NCBI RefSeq assembly: GCF_947179165.1
Contig: NC_077248.1
Span: forward strand, 8,491,256 to 8,555,255
Direction of reading: 5' to 3'
From: Solanum dulcamara
Lineage: Eukaryota; Streptophyta; Magnoliopsida; Solanales; Solanaceae
DNA: 64,000 bases
Below, piece after piece: positions 11,359 through 22,829 of this stretch (positions within the stretch are counted from its first letter, which is position 1; each line of letters opens with the position of its first letter). Position numbers and translations under genes: made by a program. Below the pieces are notes generated by a model. That model saw only the letters and a list, made by a program, of their open reading frames with translations, ran no database searches and was not told the DNA's origin.

Positions 11359-11665
11359 GGCATGATTCATAAATATGACCATTAATTTGGCTTCAGCTTA
11401 TAATTATGACCTCTAATTTTACTAGTGCACAAATAAACACTTTAACTATCTAACACTTGAACAAATAGACACATCATCCTACATGACATTCTATATGTCA
11501 TTTTTTTGTCCTACGTGGCGTCCTACATGTATTTTGCCACGTAAGACACGTGTGTCTACTTATTCAATTTTATACAAATTTAAATGTCTACTTGTACACA
11601 CCCAAAATTAGAGAACATAAATGTAAAATAAGCCCAAGTTAAAAGGCATATTTGTGAATTATGCC
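11359..11665. mobile_element. Mutator-type MITE with perfect 9-bp target duplication
   Basis: The 307-bp element has terminal inverted repeats GGCATGATTCATAAATATG and, read inverted from the right, GGCATAATTCACAAATATG (2 mismatches in 19). It is flanked on both sides by TATAAAATA (11350-11358 and 11666-11674). A 9-bp duplication is the mark of Mutator-like transposition. There is no coding capacity. The centre contains CACGTG-like words (GACACGTGTGTC). Confidence 0.88.
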
Positions 11666-11674
11666 TATAAAATA

Positions 11675-13184
11675 ACACAATAAAGAAAAGAAGTTGACGA
11701 GACTCGGATCTACTCTTCATCACACTGTTGGAACAAAACAAAGAGAATTTTTTTTTTTGAAATTGATGCACAAATGAACCAATTTAGCTTTCTAGTTACA
11801 TTTGTTTAAATTGTTAGTATTGTTTCATAATATATTGTATTATATTAATTATTTTAATGAATAAAACATTTGGATAGATTGTATCATTCTTTGTGGTTAC
11901 ATAATGACATACTTCAGTAATTTCAAGGATAAATCTACAAAAAGAAAAGTAGACTACGAAGTAGAGTTACTGTAAATAAAGTAGGATAAAAAATAAAATA
12001 AGATTATTAAATAATATATAAAGATAAAATGAGAAGAAAAAAATAAAATGACGACGTAATCACACAAAATCCATTGTTATACAAAATGAGACTTTTCATT
12101 GTTATCTTACAATAGATTTAACGATATGATACAACAAAATTTAATTGACAAATAAAATAAATATTATATTTAAACTAATAATATAATATGATACAATGGG
12201 TAATAACCATCCAAACAAGGAGTCGAGACTTTTTAAGAAGTCAATGTAGTATTTTCAGAAGGGCAAACAACACAAATCTCAGTAGTTTAAGGGCTAATTA
12301 CTTATCTTTTCGTGAGTTTTTGATATTACAATTTCTATCATATTTTGATTTTCATATACATGTATCTGGCGTGTCCAAGTACACCAAATATATGTATCTC
12401 GGATACATACTAAACAGATACATCTAATTATGTGTATCTAAATATGGAATGTAACTAAAACGTATCAATTTAGGAACAAATCATGCGTTCTTCCCGTATT
12501 TCTAAATTTCTTCTTTAAAAAAATCAAAAATTTCAAATTTTATCCCTTTTTTTTTCGAGCATCAATTTCTCATAGATACATATAATTTTAATTTAGATAC
12601 ATGTAAACTTATCATATACATGACTCTTAATTAGATACATGTGTATCTTTTGTCAGATATATATTATAACTATCGTCTCTCCCTTCTCTTCGATCAAAGA
12701 CCACCGTCTCCAGTGAAAACTCTACCGAAACAGCAGTGGGAATTCTGTCGGCCATGTCGTTGACGAACTGAAACTTCACAGGCTTGACTTCTGTTGTAAG
12801 ACCGCATTTTCTCCTCTCTCCTTTGTCTCTCTCTACTCTCCAGCCAGAGACCACCATCTCTGGCAAAAACTCCACCAAACTAGCGAGGGGGCGTTCTTCC
12901 GACCATGACGTTGATGAATTAAAACTTTTCAGTCATGGCTGCTACGCTAAGAATCCTTGGAGTTAGAACGTCAGAGTAGAAGGATTAGGAGAGAAAGTGA
13001 GTTAATTTGGAGCGAAGGACTAAATTAAGGAGATAATTAAGTGGCAAGATTCTATTTTAGGGAGATAATTAAGTGGGTAGGACTCTATTTAGACTATATT
13101 TAAGGAGTGATATATCTGACTCCAAATCTTATACATAATTAATAAATAGTGGGATAATAGATAATTATTTTAAAATATAAATTT
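11675..13184. other. Intergenic DNA with GATACAT-rich repeat and a diverged tandem duplication
   Basis: No gene is seen. The stretch 12355-12660 is rich in GATACAT/ATGTATC words and probably derives from a transposon. Two diverged copies of an approximately 85-bp block lie at about 12699-12781 and 12849-12934 (theme AAAACTC-ACC-AA...GACGTTGA-GAA). Short open readings across it are not convincing. A 17-bp word GGAGATAATTAAGTGG is repeated near 13029 and 13060. Confidence 0.45.
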
Positions 13185-13189
13185 GTTAT

Positions 13190-13410
13190 TATTATAAAAC
13201 AAATTAACTTAACAAATTAATAAGAAAGAGAGACATAAAAGAAATAGAAAAAGAGAGAGTTGAGTTTATTGTCTATATGTTCATTTGCACAATACTGATG
13301 GTTATTTATAACCAGTGCAAAGTAGGAAAATGTAGAAAAATAGGGAATGAAGCTGGGGACAATAGTTAATGGAATTAAAAATTGGAGATGGGACATCTAC
13401 TTGTGTAACA
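13190..13410 (-). repeat. 3' LTR of the copia element
   Basis: 221 bp and strongly similar along its length to 18956-19177. The plus-strand start TATTATAAAAC corresponds to TGTTATAAAAC in the other LTR, so one terminal base is mutated. It ends in TTGTGTAACA. Confidence 0.92.
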
Positions 13411-13423
13411 CCCCCCCCCCCTT
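13411..13423 (-). other. Polypurine tract of the copia element
   Basis: An uninterrupted run of 11 C on the plus strand followed by TT, so AAG11 on the minus strand, immediately inside the 3' LTR. This is where plus-strand DNA synthesis is primed in LTR elements. Confidence 0.8.
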
Positions 13424-13694
13424 GGATGTCCACATATAATGTACCTTATTAAAAAAATCTCTACATGAAATAATATACATAGTTATCCTGAACACTCATA
13501 GATATTTTGCCTCGTTAAAACTTATTAGAAAAAATTCAGTGGGAAAAAGTCTAATGAAGGAAAAAGAGTTACACATATGATAATACGCCTTGAGTGCTAC
13601 CTCATTAAAAATCGTATCAGGAAAACTCAATGGGACAAAGCCTTGGTTAAGGGAAAAAGAGTCAGCGTGTATTTTACTCCCCTTGATGAAAACT

Positions 13695-16600
13695 TCATTT
13701 GATATTTTGGAGACGACGCATTCCAACCTTATACCTTAGCTTCTCAAAAGTTGTTGTTGGTAATGCCTTTCTGAATAAATCTGCAAGATTATCACTTGAA
13801 CGAACTTGATGCACATTAATATCACCATTCTTCTGCAAATCATGTGTGAAGAATACTTTTGGTGAAATATGTTTTGTTCTGTCTCTTTTTATGAAACCAC
13901 CTTTCAATTGAGTTATACATGCGACATTGTCTTCGAATATAACTATAGGTACTTTGACATCATTTTTTAAGCCGCATCTTTCTTTAATGAATTGTATCAT
14001 CGATCTCAACTACACACATTCTCTACTTGCTTCATGAATTGCTATTATTTCAGCATGATTTGAAGAAGTAGCAATAATAGAATGTTTTGTAGATCGCCAT
14101 GATATAGCAGTTTCTCTGTGAGTAAATAGATAGCTTGTTTGAGATCGAGATTTATGTGGGTCTGATAAATAATTTGTATCTGCATAACCAATAAGGTCTG
14201 CACAACCTTTGTTAGTATAAAACAAGTCTGCACAACCTTTGTTAGTATAAAATAAACCCATGTCAATGGTACCCTTTAGGTATCGCAAAATATGTTTGAT
14301 ACCATTCCAATGCCTTCGCGTTGGGGATGAACTATACCTTGCCAGCAAATTAACAGAAAATGTTATATCGGGCCTGGTTGCATTAGCAAGATAAATAAGT
14401 ACACTAATAGCACTAAGATATGATACTTCAGGATCAAGAAGTTCTTCATTCTCTTCTGAAGGTCGAAATGAATCTTTGTCCACTTCAAGTGATCGAACAA
14501 CCATTGGAGTACTTAATGGATTTGCTTTATCCGTATAAAATTATTTTAAGATTTTCTCAATGTAGATAAATTGGTGAACAAAAACTCCGTCTGCTAAATG
14601 TTCAATCTGCAGACCCAGATAAAATTTTGTCTTTCCAAGATCTTTCATCTCAAATTCTTTCTTAAGATATTCAATAGCCTTTTGAACCTCTCCAGGGGTT
14701 CCAATGAGATTTATGTCAGCAACATAAACGGTGAGTATAACAAACTCTGATCTCGTTTTCTTAATAAAAACACAAGAACAAATGACATCATTTATATACC
14801 TTCATTTATCAAGTACTCACTAACGCGATTATACCACATACGCCCTGATTGTTTCAGACCATATAATGATCTTTGCAGTTTTATTGAGTACATTTTTCGA
14901 GACTTAATATATGCTTCAGGCAATTTTAATTCTTCTGAAATTTTCATTTAAATTTCATTATTAAGTAAACCATAAAGGTAAGCTATAACTACATCCATTA
15001 GATGTATTTTAAGATTTTTATGTACAACTAAACTGATTAGATATCCAAAAGTTATTCCATCCATAACAGATAAATATGTTTCTTCATAGTTGCCCCCGGG
15101 TCTTTGAGAGAATCCTTGTGCTACAAGGCGTGCCTTATATCTTACAATTTCATTTCTCTTATTTTGTTTTCGCACAAAAATTCATTCATAGCCAACTGAT
15201 TTTACACCTTCAGAGGTTTGGACTACAGGTTCAAAAACCTCATGTTTAGCAAGTGAGTCTAATTCTGGTTGAATTATCTTTTGTCATTCTGGCCAATCAC
15301 ATCTAAGCCGACATTCTTTGACAGATTTAGGCTCAAGAATGTTACTATCTTATATGAAGTTAAGTGCAACATTATATACAAAAATATTATCGATCATAAT
15401 TTTTGATCGATCTAAATTTATCTCATCACCGATAGAACTTATTGAAAGTTCTTCATTCACTTGAGTCTCGGATTCACTGACAACAACAACCCAGTGAAAT
15501 CCCACAACATGGGGTCTGGGGAGGGTAGAATGTACGCAGACCTTACTCCTACCAAGGTAGGACGGCTGTTTCCTGGAGACCCTCGGTTCAGTAAAAGCAT
15601 AAATGCATAAAAAAAATGTTAGATAAGAATAGAAAATTAAAAGCTTTATGAGAAAAACAACAAACAAATAACGAATAGATGACAAATAAATACAAATAAA
15701 TAAAGACTAATAACAAATAACGATTAAATAAATAATGAAAACATCACAGGTAAAATTGAGTAATCAAAGCATAAAAAGTAATAAATAATAACAGAAATAA
15801 CAGAAATCAGAAGTCAAAGCGCAAGAGATCGTAATGCACTACTACACCTATGAATAGAGAAGAATAACGAGACTATGAACTAGCCTTCTATCCTAATGTG
15901 GGTCCTCCACACCCTCCTATCTAAGGTCATGTCCTCCGTAAGCTGTAACTGCGTCATGTCCTGTCTAATCACCTCTCCCCAATACTTCTTCGGCCTACCC
16001 CTACCTCTTCTGTAACCATCCATGGCCAGCCTCTCACACCTCCGCACTGGGGCATCTGTGTCTCTCCTCTTCACATGTCCATACCATCTCAGTCGTATTT
16101 CCCGCATTTTGTCTTCCACCGAGGCCACTATATCAGGATTACTCAAATCTTGACCTTCTTCAGGAGGTTCTTTTGTAGTATCATCTTTATTACTCCTCAC
16201 GTTTTTCTTTCTAGAATTTTTATCTTTGAACTCAATGGTCTACCACGCTTCAGGCATGTTTGGATTCAGAAGCTATAATACTAGTAGATGGTCCTTTTGG
16301 GACATCAATCTAGATAGGCAAATTCACTGCAGGAATATATGACGTAGTTATCCATTTTAAATCAGTAAATTCTTCTCGCATTTGATTTGCTATTTTTTAT
16401 AAATGAATGATCTTCTGGACCTCCTGCTCACATGTGCGGGTACGTGGATCAAAATGATATAGTGATGAAACTTTTCACGCAATTTTTCTTTCGGGTTTCT
16501 TTTTCTCTCTCCATAATTGCGGAAAAGTTGTTTCATCAAATTGACAATATGAAAATCGAGCAGTAAATAAGTCTTCTATCAACAGTTCAAGGTAGCGAAT

Positions 16601-17260
16601 TATGGAGAGTGAGTCAAACCCAACATATATGCCGAACCTTCGTTGAGGGCCCATATTTGTACTTTGTGGTGGTGCTACAGGCACATATATAGCAGAACCA
16701 AAAATTCGTAGATGGGCTACATTTAGTTCATGACCAAATATTAATTGCGCAGAGAGTATTAATTATAATTTATCAACCTGAGATGTACAAGTGTTGTTGC
16801 ATATAAGATAGCATGAACCCAAACAGTAATTAGCAACTTTGTTTTCATTAGTAGGGGTCTTGCTATCAATTATAGGCACTTAATAAATGACTCTGCAAGG
16901 CCATTTTGAGTATGAGCATGATCAACAAGATGTTCAATTTTTATTCCAATTGATAAGCAATAATCATCAAAAACTTAGGATGTAAATTCTCCAGTATTAT
17001 CAAGGTGAATTGCCTTAATTAGATAATCTGGGAATTGCGTCCTTAATCTTATTATTTGTGCTAACAACTTCGCAAATGCCAGATTGCGATATGATAACAG
17101 TCATATATGAGACAATCTAGATGATGCATCCATTAGGACCATAAAATATCAAAACAATCCACTAGGTGGATGAATAGGTCCACATATATCTCCATATATA
17201 CGCTCTAAAAAGGCAGGAGATTCGATGCCAAACTTCAGGGTTGATGGTCTGCCAATTAAT
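13695..17260 (-). pseudogene. Copia pol: integrase, reverse transcriptase, RNase H, broken
   Basis: Integrase catalytic residues can be read in order: GDICGPIHP near 17200, LDNTGEFTS near 17000 and NGLAESFIK near 16895. They are separated by stop codons. The integrase-to-RT linker (PQRRFGIYVGFDS) is at about 16650. Reverse transcriptase pieces are at 15175-14948 (ARLVAQGFSQRPG) and 14504-14010 (RYSSSPTRRHWNGIKHILRY). The active site reads YVAD (14726-14715) where copia elements have YVDD, so the first Asp is lost. A 30-bp exact duplication sits at 14197-14256. RNase H ends the gene (TKHI, SSDNLADLF) at 14009-13695. The LINE insertion splits the linker region. Confidence 0.88.
15476..16130 (-). 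mobile_element. 5'-truncated RTE-type LINE nested in the copia element
   Basis: On the minus strand the segment encodes the C-terminal end of an RTE-clade LINE protein: [16 protein letters not shown], then [19 protein letters not shown] and [10 protein letters not shown] (16128-15880). A 3' UTR follows, with a GGGGTCTGGGGAGGGTA-type block near 15510-15530, and a short (TTG)n tail at 15478-15488. Such 5' truncation and a trinucleotide tail are typical of RTE elements. The copia frame can be followed on both sides (LSNPD before, ESETQVNEELS after). A possible diverged target duplication is AATCCTGA/AATCCGA. Confidence 0.85.
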
Positions 17261-18414
17261 TTGTCTTGATAACAAGCAACACATGAAAATTCATCATTCA
17301 TAAGAATCTTCAGGTTCTTTAACGGATGTCTAGTTGAATTTTCAAGAATTCATCTCATTATTATTGATCTAGGATGACATATTCGATCATGCCATAGCAA
17401 AAATGTATTTATATCAGTAAACTTCTAGTTTATGATCAAATGGGTTTCATCTACACTAATTATTGCATAGTATAAGCTAGATGACAAAATTGGTAATTTT
17501 TTTAAAATATATTTTTGACCTTTGACACTCTTAGTTATACCAATATATTCAGTATTTATTTCATTTAGTGTCTCAACATGATATTCATTTTTGCGTATAT
17601 CTTTAAAACTTATCAAGTTTTTTGGAAAATTAAAAGAGAATAGTGCATCTTCTATAATAATCTTTGTCCCCTTAGGCAGAAATATAGTAGCTCTTCCGGA
17701 GCCTTCAATAATTTTTGAATTATCAGAAATTGTGATTGATCATTGATCCAAACAAAATTTGAGGCATATCCATATTTTTCTTCAAAATAAATAAAGTGAA
17801 CATTATAATTAATAAATGATTCATTATACAAATTTTATTTTACTTACATGAATTAGTAAAATACAAACATATTATTTAGTACAAATAAAATGAAAAGAAA
17901 ATTATTTAAATATTATTAGGCTTATCAATATTCATAATTTCTTTTGAAAAATTAAAGAAATCAGCTATATCTAGATACATAGTCTCAATAGAATCTTTAG
18001 AGATAAAGTTTGTCTATGAATTATTTTATATCCTCTTCAAGGATGTCTGATATAGATGAACCAGACGTTTTGATGACCAACGGGTCCGTGACCAGTGCCT
18101 TATACCTCCACATCTATGAAATATACTTTCTGAATTTTTCTTTGGTATAGCTTCTGGCTTTTCACTCTTCTTTTTATATTGTTGATCATTTCTCGATGCT
18201 AGCCGAATATCATGATTATAATTTCTTCTTCGACCACAACTGGGCCATGACCTCTTTCTCATTGATTATAATTTGTCTGATTCACTTCAGGGGGTGACAA
18301 AGAACCAACGGGCCAACAATCATGATTTTTCATTAATAGTTCGTTGTGGCATTCAGCAATAAAAAGGTGAGAAAGTAATTCAGAATATTTTTTAAACCCC
18401 TTTTCGCGATATTG

Positions 18415-18879
18415 CTACTGCAGAAACATATTCACAGGTGGAAATGTGGAGTATGTTTTTTCAAGTGTGTCTTGCTCGGTAATTTCTTCTCCGCATAAAT
18501 TTAACTGAGCTATAATTCTAAATAAGACAGAATTATATTCAGTTATATTTTTAAAATCCATTAATCTCAGATTGAGCCAATCATGACGTGCCTGTGGAAG
18601 GATGACCAACTTCAGGTGGTCATATCTTTCTTTTAGATTCTTCCATAGTTTAAGAGGGTCTTTTAATGTGAGGTACTGTAATTTCAACCCCGCGTCAAGA
18701 TGGTGGCGGAGAAATATCATGTCTTTGGCACGATCTTGACTATATGCTGCATTGTCAACTTTGATGGAGTCTGTCAGATCCATCGATTCTAGGTGTATTT
18801 CGGCATCTAGTGCCCATGATAAATAGCATTTTCCAGATATATCAAAATCAATAAATTCAAGTTTAGAGATATTCGACAT
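18415..18879 (-). CDS. Copia Gag, N-terminal part, still open
   Basis: 154 residues starting MSNISKLEFIDFDISGKCYL, the usual opening of plant copia Gag proteins. It includes a WALDAEIHLESM block and a KLWKNLKERYDHLK helix. Gag forms the particle that packages element RNA. The zinc-knuckle part follows downstream at 18262-18026 in a broken state: HRCGGIRHWSRT has lost the spacing and cysteines of CxxCxxxxHxxxxC. The open reading of the N-terminal part suggests a fairly recent insertion or chance preservation. It is part of the dead copia element, so no host role is inferred. Confidence 0.85.
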   Translation of the reverse strand: MSNISKLEFIDFDISGKCYLSWALDAEIHLESMDLTDSIKVDNAAYSQDRAKDMIFLRHHLDAGLKLQYLTLKDPLKLWKNLKERYDHLKLVILPQARHDWLNLRLMDFKNITEYNSVLFRIIAQLNLCGEEITEQDTLEKTYSTFPPVNMFLQ

Positions 18880-18955
18880 TTTAAGAAAATAAAATATTTA
18901 CCCTTTTGTTACCTTTTAAAATAGCTCAAACTAATGAAGGCTTGTGCTGATAACG

Positions 18956-19177
18956 TGTTATAAAACAAACTAACTTACCAAATTGATAAGAAGGAGAGAC
19001 AAAAAAGAAATAGAAAGAGAGAGAGTTGAGTGTATTGTCTATATGTTCATTTGGACAATACTGATGGCTACTTATAGCCAGTGCAAAGTAGAAAAACGTA
19101 GAAAAATAGGGAATGAAGTTGGGGGATAATAGTTAGTGAAAATAAAAAATGGAGATGGGACACCCACTTGTGTAACA
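18956..19177 (-). repeat. 5' LTR of the copia element
   Basis: 222 bp, TGTTATAAAAC...TTGTGTAACA on the plus strand. It carries the element's promoter for leftward transcription. It is followed by the target duplication GTTAT at 19178-19182. Confidence 0.92.
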
Positions 19178-19191
19178 GTTATAAACATATT

Positions 19192-19394
19192 TGTATTATA
19201 GCGAATATCTATTATGTAGATTCCTTGGGAGAAAAGTTAGGAATCCTAGTTAGAGACCAAGTCAGTTTTTTCCTATAAATAAAGGGGTTTTCCTTCATTA
19301 TAATTAACTCTTAAATATCTTTCATGAGAAATAAGAAGTTTTTTCCTCTTCTCCCTACTTTATTCTTCTTATTGTATTATATAATTTCATAGCA
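19192..19394 (+). repeat. 5' LTR of the second copia element
   Basis: Begins TGTATTATAG and ends TTTCATAGCA. It aligns along its length with 21483-21684. Confidence 0.8.
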
Positions 19395-21482
19395 CGTTAT
19401 CAGCATGAGATTCTAATACATTGAGTAATTGAGCGATAATAAAATCTCGATGCACCATGATGATAAGATGTTGGGTTCAAGCCCTATCGATTTATGGCTT
19501 AAGATGCATTTATATAGGTAAGACATTGAGTTTAAGTCTCAATGCACTATAATGATGATTAAAGTAAAATAATGTGTTTTTTGTGAAAAATCATGAAACT
19601 TGTTTCAATGAACTTGCTACATTCCTTGATGTAAATGTGATAGCAGTGCATAATATATCTTAAAGAAGACAAATGATTGAATAATGCACATGAGTGCGGA
19701 AGCAGTTACTAAGTTATCATAAATTGATAAACTAAGATGATTGTGAAGTGGAATGTGATAGTATTCAATAAACCTTATCAATACGAATGTGCACTTAATC
19801 ATTATGGAATCACGACTCACCTCCAAAAAAGGTAGAGTGATTGAGAAGAAATCAATCTAAAAATTACTCCCGAAGTAATAAAATTGAAATTTGCTCATAT
19901 AATAGTAAATCAGAAAGTTACTACAACAAAAGGCACATGTCACGGTAAACTTGGAGTTTACTTATTAGACATATATTGAAGAAATAGAAAATTCTTCAAG
20001 AATTTTGCTTGTTGCTTGTTCTCATGATAAGTTGATTGGATCAACTAATGTTGAGATTGAATCCCTATATTCTGAAAAGTATAAAAAGTGAATATGGGCC
20101 GGTTCACTTATCATGTGATATGATAAATAAATGCATCTATAAGATAATCATATGTGCATTTATCGTCAACCTGCAGTTTGACATTCTCAAAGTTGTTTGT
20201 GCAAAATAATTGAGTTAGGAGCATAACTTTCAGAATATGTAATCAAAATAATTCATCTTGATAACATTGATAAATATCCAAGTTGATGTTACATTAAATT
20301 AAGATGAATTCTCCCAAATAGATTGAGATATATGTTAGTTTGTCTAACATATAGGGGAGATAAGAAGTAATCAAGAATTGAAAATGCTCCTATTGAATGT
20401 CCTAAAAGACAAAGTCTACGACATGCATGAAGCATAATAGACCAATCGATTCCAAATAAAATAATCCTTCAAAAAGGAGAAGAGCAAATGATTAAAACAA
20501 TCATAATGATGAGGTAATGTGCTCTTGAAGAGCCTACGATATAACACTTCATGAAACCTTATGAGAGGGGTAGGTACCTGAAAATAATGAAGTGATGAGA
20601 TCTCAAAAAGTTATGTCGCATTGTGAACCGATACAAAATGATATATCGTCGATGATATCTTTGATATAATATAGCGCAATATTGTAAAAGATTATGAGTA
20701 TCTAAATTCTACGATCTATATAAGCATGATGACGTAAATATTTATCAAGTGAAAAGTGAAATGATGCATCTTGGTAAGTGTAAAACTTATTTGACTTGCA
20801 ATCTAGAAACTAAAATATGGATGTTCTTACTTGACAAAATTGATATGAAAATATCTAAAAGATTCAATATGCATGAAGCATATACAAATTCTTCAAAAAG
20901 TTATTTATAATCTTCATATGGATTCAATCAATCAAGAATCTTTCGTATTGTTATGCAAGTTGATGTCTTGAATTGAAACTCTTAAAGAGTTTTCAAAAGA
21001 CAAATGATTATTTTCTTAAAGAATTCGAAGTGAAGAACTTACATAATTCTTTGATCATGAAGGGATAATTCATAAAAGGAGATAGAACAAAACATATTTT
21101 GCCAAAACTTTTTTACACACATGATCTCCCAAGAATGGTGACATCAATGTGTAACAAATTTGTCAAGTAATAATGTGGCTGATTTATTCACCAAGTCTCT
21201 ATCAACTACAACTTTCGAGAAGATAGTGCATAAGCTTGGAATGCAAAGATTTAAGTCTTTGAATTGGTGTTATCATTCGGGGGAGTTAATACACAATGCA
21301 TTCTTTTTTACTCACAAGATTTTGTCCCATTGATTTTTCCTTAAGGTTTTTAATGAGGAATCCAAAATGCGTATTATTAGATATGTGTACTCTTTTTTCT
21401 TCACTAAAAATTTTTCCACTGATTTTATCTCGTAAGGTTTTAATGAGACACATAATCTATCAAATAGACATTCAACGGGGAG

Positions 21483-21684
21483 TATTATTATAGTGAATGT
21501 CTATTAGGTAGATTTTGGGGAGAAAAGTTAGGAATCTTACTTAGGGACCAAATTAGTTTTTCCTTATAAATAAATAGATTTTTCTTCATTGTAATTAACT
21601 CTTAAATATCCTTCCTGAGAGATAAGAAATTTTTTCTCTTCTCCCTACTTTATTCTTCTTCTTATTTTATATAGTTTCGTAACA
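21483..21684 (+). repeat. 3' LTR of the second copia element, next to the SG1-like gene
   Basis: Begins TATTATTATAG (terminal TG mutated) and ends TTTCGTAACA. It contains TATAAATA at 21565-21572, pointing to the right. Confidence 0.8.
21565..21572 (+). promoter_or_regulatory. LTR TATA box upstream of the SG1-like gene
   Basis: TATAAATA lies 299 bp upstream of the ATG at 21864 and on the same strand. It may supply or replace the native core promoter. No other clear TATA box was seen between the LTR end and the ATG. Confidence 0.45.
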
Positions 21685-21863
21685 AAATTGAATTAATAGA
21701 TATGGTATGAAATTAGGTAGTTTTTCTAATTTTTTTCATAACATTTGAAGCAAAAGCCCAAATCCATCGTTCTTGGGCTGAAACAAAAATATGCCTCTTT
21801 GAAGTTTTTCCCTTTGCCAAATTTTGCCAAGTCTCTGCAATTACCTCCATTATTATCACCACC

Positions 21864-22829
21864 ATGAACACCTTAAACCCTGTTCCTATTGCTGCAAAAA
21901 CAAACATTTTTCATAACCAATTCATCCATTCAGTGTTAACTCAACAACCCCTCAATTCTTTTTCCTTCAAAACCCCATTACCATTATCCATTAAACTCTC
22001 TTCCTCCTCCTCTTCATTTCCTTTCACAAACTCTAAAACTCCTAATTCTAAACCCTTCAAATCTTTAATCCCACTCTCTTTTCTTAAACCAACATTAATT
22101 TCCACCATTACTGCCACTGCTCTGTTCTTTACAGGGTTCTATTTCAACCCTAAACAAGCTATTTGTTGTCCTGTTTCACCCGTGCCTACCGTGGATACGA
22201 ATGTGAAGGAAGCAGCTTCAGAAGAGGAGGAATCTGAAAAGGCGCCCAATGGTGTTGAAATATTGAGAAATTTGTTGGAAAATCGTGTTAAGAGTAGAGA
22301 ATTAGTTGATGCCCTTAGCATAATAAACAAGTTGATTGTGCTTGAGCCAAACGAGAACGAATGGCGTTTCTTGAAATCCCATTTATATGTTCATAATGGG
22401 GAGCTTGAATTAGCTAAATTGGGTTTTAGAGATGTTATATTAAAGGATCCTTATTACGTTGACGCTTATCGCGGGTTGGTTGTGGCAGCATCCGAAGATG
22501 AGTCCGTGGAGGAGATGAAGGAAATTAAGAAGAAGGTTGAGGAGGGGATTGAAATGTGTAAGGAGGAGAATAAAGAGAGCGAGTTGAGGGATTTAAAGCT
22601 CTTGCTTGCACAAATATGGGTTATTGAAGGTAAATATGATGAAGCATTGAAGGTTTATCAAGAATTAGTGAATGAGGAGCCAGGGGATTTTAGGCCTTAC
22701 TTGTGTCAAGGAATGATATATACAGCATTGAAGAAGAACGACGAGGCTGAGAAGTATTTCGAGAAGTATCGAGGACTGGTACCTCAAGATTATCCTAATG
22801 CTAGATTTGAGTTTATGATGGCGACTTGA
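21864..22829 (+). CDS. SG1: SLOW GREEN 1-like chloroplast TPR protein
   Basis: Intronless gene for 321 residues. The first 70 residues are rich in Ser, Pro, Lys and Asn with almost no acidic residues, as in chloroplast transit peptides. A hydrophobic segment follows at about 76-94 (TLISTITATALFFTGFYF). After an acidic linker (SEEEESEKAP) the rest is tetratricopeptide-type helical repeats: one near 150-215 and a clear pair near 250-310 (GKYDEALKVYQELVNEEP, KKNDEAEKYFEKYRGLVP). Length and layout agree with Arabidopsis SLOW GREEN 1, a chloroplast TPR protein needed for early chloroplast development. The identification is from memory; a related plastid TPR protein is the alternative. The ATG lies in a good context (CACCATGAA). 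A copia LTR ends 179 bp upstream, and two short upstream ATGs sit between. Confidence 0.78.
   Translation: MNTLNPVPIAAKTNIFHNQFIHSVLTQQPLNSFSFKTPLPLSIKLSSSSSSFPFTNSKTPNSKPFKSLIPLSFLKPTLISTITATALFFTGFYFNPKQAICCPVSPVPTVDTNVKEAASEEEESEKAPNGVEILRNLLENRVKSRELVDALSIINKLIVLEPNENEWRFLKSHLYVHNGELELAKLGFRDVILKDPYYVDAYRGLVVAASEDESVEEMKEIKKKVEEGIEMCKEENKESELRDLKLLLAQIWVIEGKYDEALKVYQELVNEEPGDFRPYLCQGMIYTALKKNDEAEKYFEKYRGLVPQDYPNARFEFMMAT

Larger units (their letters stand above)
13190..19177 (-). mobile_element. Full-length Ty1/copia retrotransposon, inactive, with nested LINE
   Basis: The 5,988-bp element has LTRs at 13190-13410 (3' LTR, since the element reads leftwards) and 18956-19177 (5' LTR). The flanking 5-bp duplications are GTTAT on both sides (13185-13189, 19178-19182). 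A polypurine tract (AAGGGGGGGGGGG, minus strand, 13423-13411) abuts the 3' LTR, and a primer-binding-like GTTATCAGCAC lies at the inner edge of the 5' LTR. Gag, zinc knuckle, integrase, reverse transcriptase and RNase H follow in copia order. Several stops, an altered reverse transcriptase active site and the LINE insertion at 15476-16130 make it dead. The outer dinucleotide of the left LTR has mutated from TG to TA. Confidence 0.93.
19192..21684 (+). mobile_element. Second copia element, internally deleted and decayed
   Basis: LTR-like blocks at 19192-19394 (203 bp) and 21483-21684 (202 bp) match along their length, each with a TATAAATA box. After the left LTR comes CGTTATCAGCATGAG, the usual copia primer-binding position. 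Before the right LTR comes a purine run (ACGGGGAG). The interior of about 2.1 kb is shorter than a complete copia pol and shows only fragments, ending with an RNase H tail (NNVADLFTKSLSTTTFEK) near 21165-21235. Flanks are ATATT and AAATT, a possible degraded 5-bp duplication. The 3' LTR ends 179 bp before the SG1-like start codon. Confidence 0.8.

Noticed and set aside
13411..13421. Run of C bases taken as a possible G-quadruplex
   Set aside because: It is the polypurine tract of the copia element.
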